From assembly GCA_019117105.1 (NCBI GenBank), contig DXAH01000054.1, positions 1 through 17,350 of the forward strand: a DNA stretch of 17,350 nucleotides. The letters are read 5' to 3'. Under the pieces are notes generated by a model, which saw only the letters and a program-made list of their open reading frames with translations, was not told the origin of the DNA and made no database searches. This stretch comes from Duodenibacillus intestinigallinarum. GTDB taxonomy: Bacteria; Pseudomonadota; Gammaproteobacteria; Burkholderiales; Burkholderiaceae_F. Shown here piece by piece: positions 14,779-17,350 of the stretch; positions within the stretch are counted from its first letter, which is position 1; each line of letters starts with the position of its first letter. Position numbers and translations under genes: made by a program.

Positions 14779-15275
14779 GCGCAAACCTCCGCTAGGATCG
14801 TACGTCCCAGAGGCGTATAGGCTTTAAGAGTGGCTTCGCGCGAGAGGTTTTGCACGCGAAGCGAAATTTCTAAATCGGCTTGAGGCAGATAGGGGGCGGC
14901 TTTTTCGCTCCATTCGCAAGCCGTGACCATGCCCGGGCCGAAAAGTTCGCGGAAGCCCGCTTCGTCGAACTCTTCGGCTGACTCGAATCGGTAGAAGTCA
15001 AAATGATGAAAGGCGAGCGTTGCGCCGATCTCGTAGTCTTCCACAAGCTCGAACGTGGGGCTGCGAACGCGGCCGGAGACGCCGCAGGCGCGCAACAGCG
15101 CACGGGTCAGTGTCGTTTTGCCCGCGCCCAGTCCGCCGTTTAAGCGAAAGTTGAATCCGTTTTGTTCAATATCGGATTCGTGAGCCATAAGCGCGTTGGC
15201 AATGCGTCGGGCAAAGGCTTCCGTGTCTGCCTGTGTTTCGAAAAAAACTGTATTGATGTCGGCCGTTTTCTGCAT
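14775..15275 (-). CDS. tsaE: tRNA N6-threonylcarbamoyladenosine (t6A) synthesis ATPase TsaE
   Basis: TsaE is the ATPase partner of TsaB and TsaD in making t6A37 in tRNAs reading ANN codons, essential in most bacteria. The 166-residue protein (usual 150-165) has the Walker A loop GGLGAGKTT (47-55), the switch motif SPTFELVEDY (72-81), the HHFDFYRF strand (90-97) and CEWSEKAAPYLP (120-131). ATG at 15275 is selected from family length; the frame is open back to 15335, but that stretch is unlike the family. No clear Shine-Dalgarno is seen. Its stop overlaps the amiC start (ATGA), so the two are translationally coupled, a common betaproteobacterial pairing. Confidence 0.94.
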   Translation of the reverse strand: MQKTADINTVFFETQADTEAFARRIANALMAHESDIEQNGFNFRLNGGLGAGKTTLTRALLRACGVSGRVRSPTFELVEDYEIGATLAFHHFDFYRFESAEEFDEAGFRELFGPGMVTACEWSEKAAPYLPQADLEISLRVQNLSREATLKAYTPLGRTILAEVCA

Positions 15276-15372
15276 GAGTGCAAGTGTAGTGCATGCCTGA
15301 GGCAATCGTCTTGAAAAAAGTCGACGGATAGGCAAGAAAAAGGACGAAAATGCGAAATTCCGAGCAAGCGGC

Positions 15373-16614
15373 TCAGCGCATTGTTTCGGGAACGCCCGCG
15401 CGTTTGAGCGCTTCGGGGCGCAGACGCATGGAGACGAGCCAAAGAGCCAGCACCAGGAAGGCGCAGAAGGCGGAGGCTAGTGCGTATTTCCAGGCCGATC
15501 CCATCACGATCGGCACCCAGACGGCTGCCGAAAAGCAAAACGAGGCGGTGACGAAGAACTGCTGAATAGCTGCCGCCATACCGCGGTTCTTGGGAAAATA
15601 GTCGAGATTCATCGCCATCATGACCGGACGCAGCAGCGCCATGCCGAGCGAATAGAGCACCGGAGCGATCAGCAAAAGAAGAAACCCCGGCTCGGCAATG
15701 TAGTCAAAGAGTGCGGCCAGCACGGATCCTGCCAGCGTCAGAACTGACACGATGATGATCATGCGTTTGGGGCGAAGACGCTTGGCAAGACGAATTGAAC
15801 CCCAGGCGCCGGCAAAGGACGCAAAAATGAGCGGGATGGAAAGCCATCCGAATTCGTCGACATCAAGTCCCATGACCTTGATCACGAAGTCGGCCGATCC
15901 GGCGGAATAGAGAATACCGCCCATGAACAAAATGCCGTGGGCGATCACGCCCGTCATGAAGGCCCCGTGCGTGAGCCCCTTGGCATAGTTGCCGCAAACT
16001 GCCGACAGGTTAAAGGGCGAGCGATCGGTAGCGTGCAGCGTCTCAGGAATCCGATAGTAGATGAAGGCCGCAATCGAAAGCGAATAGACCAGCAGGAAGA
16101 GAAACACGGCGTGCCAACCGAACAGCATGACGATTTGACCGCCTACGACGGGAGCCAGCGCGGGGCCCGCGGCAAAGAAAAACGCGATCATTCCGTTGAC
16201 GTTGGCCGCTTCCGGGCCGCTCCAGTTGTCACGCACGATGGCTTGCGTGACGACTTGGCCGACGGCTGCGCCGATGCCTTGCAACAGACGCCAGCCGTAG
16301 AGCGCCCACAGCGACTGACTGAAGGCTGCTCCGATGCTTGCCGCGGCAAAGAGGAGCATGCCGCCGATAAAGGTCGGACGTCGGCCGTAGCTGTCGGAGA
16401 AGCTGCCGGCGACGAGACTGAAAAAGGCGTATGTGAAGAGATAAATCGTGAGCGACTGCTGCACGGCAACGAAACTCACGCCGAAGTCTTCTGCCATCGC
16501 GTGAAAGCCAGGCATGATGCCGTTGGCCGCAAACGGCCCCAGGCTCGAGGTGAACCCGAGCGCGGCGGCGTCGCGGATGCGCGGATGGCTGGAAAAAGAC
16601 TGTCGGGGCGTCAT
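15373..16614 (-). CDS. MFS transporter, Bcr/CflA-like drug:H+ antiporter
   Basis: A 413-residue inner-membrane permease with about 12 hydrophobic segments, as expected for the DHA1 group of the major facilitator superfamily. The loop after segment 2 has the MFS motif A (GSFSDSYGRRPTF), and segment 5 has the antiporter motif C (GPALAPVVGG), which points to proton-coupled export of drugs or metabolites. R-x-x-QGIGAAVG in segment 4 also fits Bcr/CflA relatives. The substrate cannot be inferred. ATG at 16614 is chosen because the alignable part begins soon after; the frame opens back to 16665. No good Shine-Dalgarno is visible. It is divergent from nikR across a 184-base gap; tsaE lies 97 bases downstream with no clear terminator between. 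Confidence 0.9.
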   Translation of the reverse strand: MTPRQSFSSHPRIRDAAALGFTSSLGPFAANGIMPGFHAMAEDFGVSFVAVQQSLTIYLFTYAFFSLVAGSFSDSYGRRPTFIGGMLLFAAASIGAAFSQSLWALYGWRLLQGIGAAVGQVVTQAIVRDNWSGPEAANVNGMIAFFFAAGPALAPVVGGQIVMLFGWHAVFLFLLVYSLSIAAFIYYRIPETLHATDRSPFNLSAVCGNYAKGLTHGAFMTGVIAHGILFMGGILYSAGSADFVIKVMGLDVDEFGWLSIPLIFASFAGAWGSIRLAKRLRPKRMIIIVSVLTLAGSVLAALFDYIAEPGFLLLLIAPVLYSLGMALLRPVMMAMNLDYFPKNRGMAAAIQQFFVTASFCFSAAVWVPIVMGSAWKYALASAFCAFLVLALWLVSMRLRPEALKRAGVPETMR

Positions 16615-16763
16615 TGATTCTGAAAAAAGGATCGATTGCCGAAGAATACACCTCGAAGCTATCAATCAAACGAGAAAAAGCCTGCGGCAGGCGCAATTTG
16701 AGAGAAGATTCGGCGAGTAGAATCAAAGACGTTCCAAAAAAAGGATTTGCTGAACCTCCTACT

Positions 16764-16786
16764 GCGGCACATTGACGATGTGTCGC
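16764..16786. promoter_or_regulatory. Inverted repeat just upstream of nikR (candidate operator)
   Basis: GCGGCACAT (16764-16772) and ATGTGTCGC (16778-16786) form 9-base arms with one G-T mismatch around a 5-base spacer. The repeat ends 12 bases before the nikR ATG at 16799. Its position fits an autoregulatory operator or a hairpin limiting translation. It does not match the E. coli NikR operator (GTATGA, 16 bases, TCATAC), so any NikR link is inference. Confidence 0.45.
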
Positions 16787-16798
16787 TCGAAACGAACG

Positions 16799-17269
16799 AT
16801 GCAGCGAGTGACGATTTCGATTGACGACAAAATTGCCGAAGCGTTTGACGCATTGATTGCCAAACGAGGTTACAAAAACCGATCCGAAGCGTTTCGAGAT
16901 CTGTTGCGTCGGGAACTGGCGCAGGATCAGCTTCACGACTCGAGCGAGACCGAGTGCATGGCCGTCGTGAGTTTCGGTTTTGATCATCATGCCCGCAGTT
17001 TGCCTGCCCGCATGACCGAACAACAGCACGCGCATCACGAGTCGATCATCGCGAGCATGCATGTGCACGCATCCCACGAGCGCTGCGTCGAGGTGGTGGT
17101 GATGCGAGGCAAGTACAAGAGCATTTCGCCGCTTGCACAGGAAATGATCGCGGAAACGGGCATTGAAAACGGCGCCGTGCACTACGTGGCTTTGTCGTCC
17201 GGCGATCATGATCACCACCACGAGCACGCGCATACGCATCAGCACGGGCACGAAACGGTAAAGGATTAG
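16799..17269 (+). CDS. nikR: Nickel-responsive transcriptional regulator NikR
   Basis: A ribbon-helix-helix repressor that binds Ni2+ and controls nickel uptake genes. The 156-residue protein starts with the DNA-binding strand MQRVTISIDD and the helices ending GYKNRSEAFRDLLRREL (residues 1-40). The ACT-like nickel domain follows (52-135), with all four high-affinity nickel ligands: H77 (in QQHAHH), H88 and H90 (MHVH), and C96 (ERCVEV), corresponding to H76, H87, H89 and C95 of the E. coli protein. Residues 136-156 form an extra tail with nine histidines, absent from E. coli NikR (133 residues). ATG at 16799 matches the family start; ATG at 16778 and TTG at 16772 would add seven or nine residues and overlap the inverted repeat. 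No start has a clear Shine-Dalgarno. Confidence 0.94.
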   Translation: MQRVTISIDDKIAEAFDALIAKRGYKNRSEAFRDLLRRELAQDQLHDSSETECMAVVSFGFDHHARSLPARMTEQQHAHHESIIASMHVHASHERCVEVVVMRGKYKSISPLAQEMIAETGIENGAVHYVALSSGDHDHHHEHAHTHQHGHETVKD

Positions 17270-17271
17270 TT

Positions 17272-17350
17272 ATGAGCGAAAGCCTTCCCAAGATTGCGGC
17301 CTTCATCTTTTTCATTTGGCTCGGATGGTTTCTGCGCCGCCGAGAAATCT
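17272..17350 (+). CDS. Small membrane protein, partial (runs off the window)
   Basis: Only 26 codons are present, from ATG at 17272, with AAGGA at 17261-17265 overlapping the end of nikR. The peptide has a short polar start (MSESLPK), one hydrophobic segment (IAAFIFFIWLGWFL), then RRREI, so an N-terminal membrane anchor with a positive cytoplasmic side is likely. Being two bases after nikR, it is almost surely in the same operon; a role in nickel handling is possible but only guessed from position. I do not recognise the family. Confidence 0.6.
   Translation, partial: MSESLPKIAAFIFFIWLGWFLRRREI

Noticed and set aside
14779..14784. TTG at 14784 as amiC start
   Set aside because: The GGAGG site is only one base from it, while ATG at 14778 has seven-base spacing and gives the classic ATGA overlap with tsaE.
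13462..14820. Very long open frame antisense to amiC
   Set aside because: It spans a clearly real gene, shows no recognisable domain or ribosome site, and is the usual by-product of GC-rich codon use. The same holds for long antisense frames over purM, pcnB, the HAD gene, phoH and the MFS gene.
16675..16692. Terminator-like hairpin on the minus strand (GCCTG-CGG-CAGGC as read on plus, then T5 on minus) upstream of the MFS gene
   Set aside because: No minus-strand gene lies before it, the stem is only 5 bp and the loop 3 bases. I keep it as a note, not a feature.
16698..16723. TTGAGA...TAGAAT as a nikR promoter
   Set aside because: The boxes look good but the spacer is only 14 bases, too short for a normal sigma70 promoter.
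1..17350. Mobile elements, CRISPR arrays, toxin-antitoxin or defence genes
   Set aside because: No transposase, integrase, direct-repeat array, or defence-type domain is seen. The tRNA shows no attachment-site repeat nearby. The only helicase/nuclease-like genes are the housekeeping dnaB and PIN-PhoH.

Overview
The window reads as ordinary core chromosome of a Betaproteobacterium in the order Burkholderiales. A gut-type Sutterellaceae member (Sutterella/Parasutterella-like) is my best guess, from overall protein resemblance only. The order-level call rests on three blocks: hda, HAD-IB phosphatase, pcnB and folK lying divergent from purM; the rpsF-priB-rpsR-rplI-dnaB block; and a PIN-PhoH protein that starts with MPLP. 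I see no insertion sequence, prophage, CRISPR array, integrase or broken gene.

Layout. 16-1449 (minus): purM followed by a small RnfH-family protein. 1649-5209 (plus): an apparent operon of hda, HAD-IB phosphatase, pcnB and folK, joining control of replication initiation, RNA polyadenylation and folate synthesis. 5229-6180: a hairpin-rich leader, a single secreted amino-acid-binding protein and its terminator. 6223-7470: a membrane-anchored DUF945-like protein. 7564-7779: a tRNA-Thr(CGT) with its own promoter and terminator. 7801-9460: the ribosomal operon rpsF-priB-rpsR-rplI with a promoter, a leader hairpin that could bind S6:S18, and a strong terminator. 9579-11084: the replicative helicase dnaB. 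11149-11658: a DUF456 membrane protein, facing phoH across a shared bidirectional terminator.

The minus strand then carries, in transcription order, an MFS drug-efflux-type transporter (16614-15373), tsaE and amiC (overlapping stop/start, ending at a clear terminator) and phoH. The last part, on the plus strand, is nikR with a histidine-rich tail and an inverted repeat just before its start, then the first 26 codons of a small membrane protein cut by the window edge.

The genes are mostly housekeeping: purines and folate, ribosome assembly, replication (Hda, PriB, DnaB), tRNA modification (TsaE) and cell division (AmiC). I did not find a previously undescribed multi-gene system. The most interesting signals are regulatory or local: four successive inverted repeats ahead of the binding-protein gene, the rpsF leader hairpin, the nikR repeat and His tail, the weak TTG start of hda, a cysteine cluster in the RnfH-family protein, a T-stem mismatch in the tRNA, and phoH starting 22 bases after another operon's terminator.
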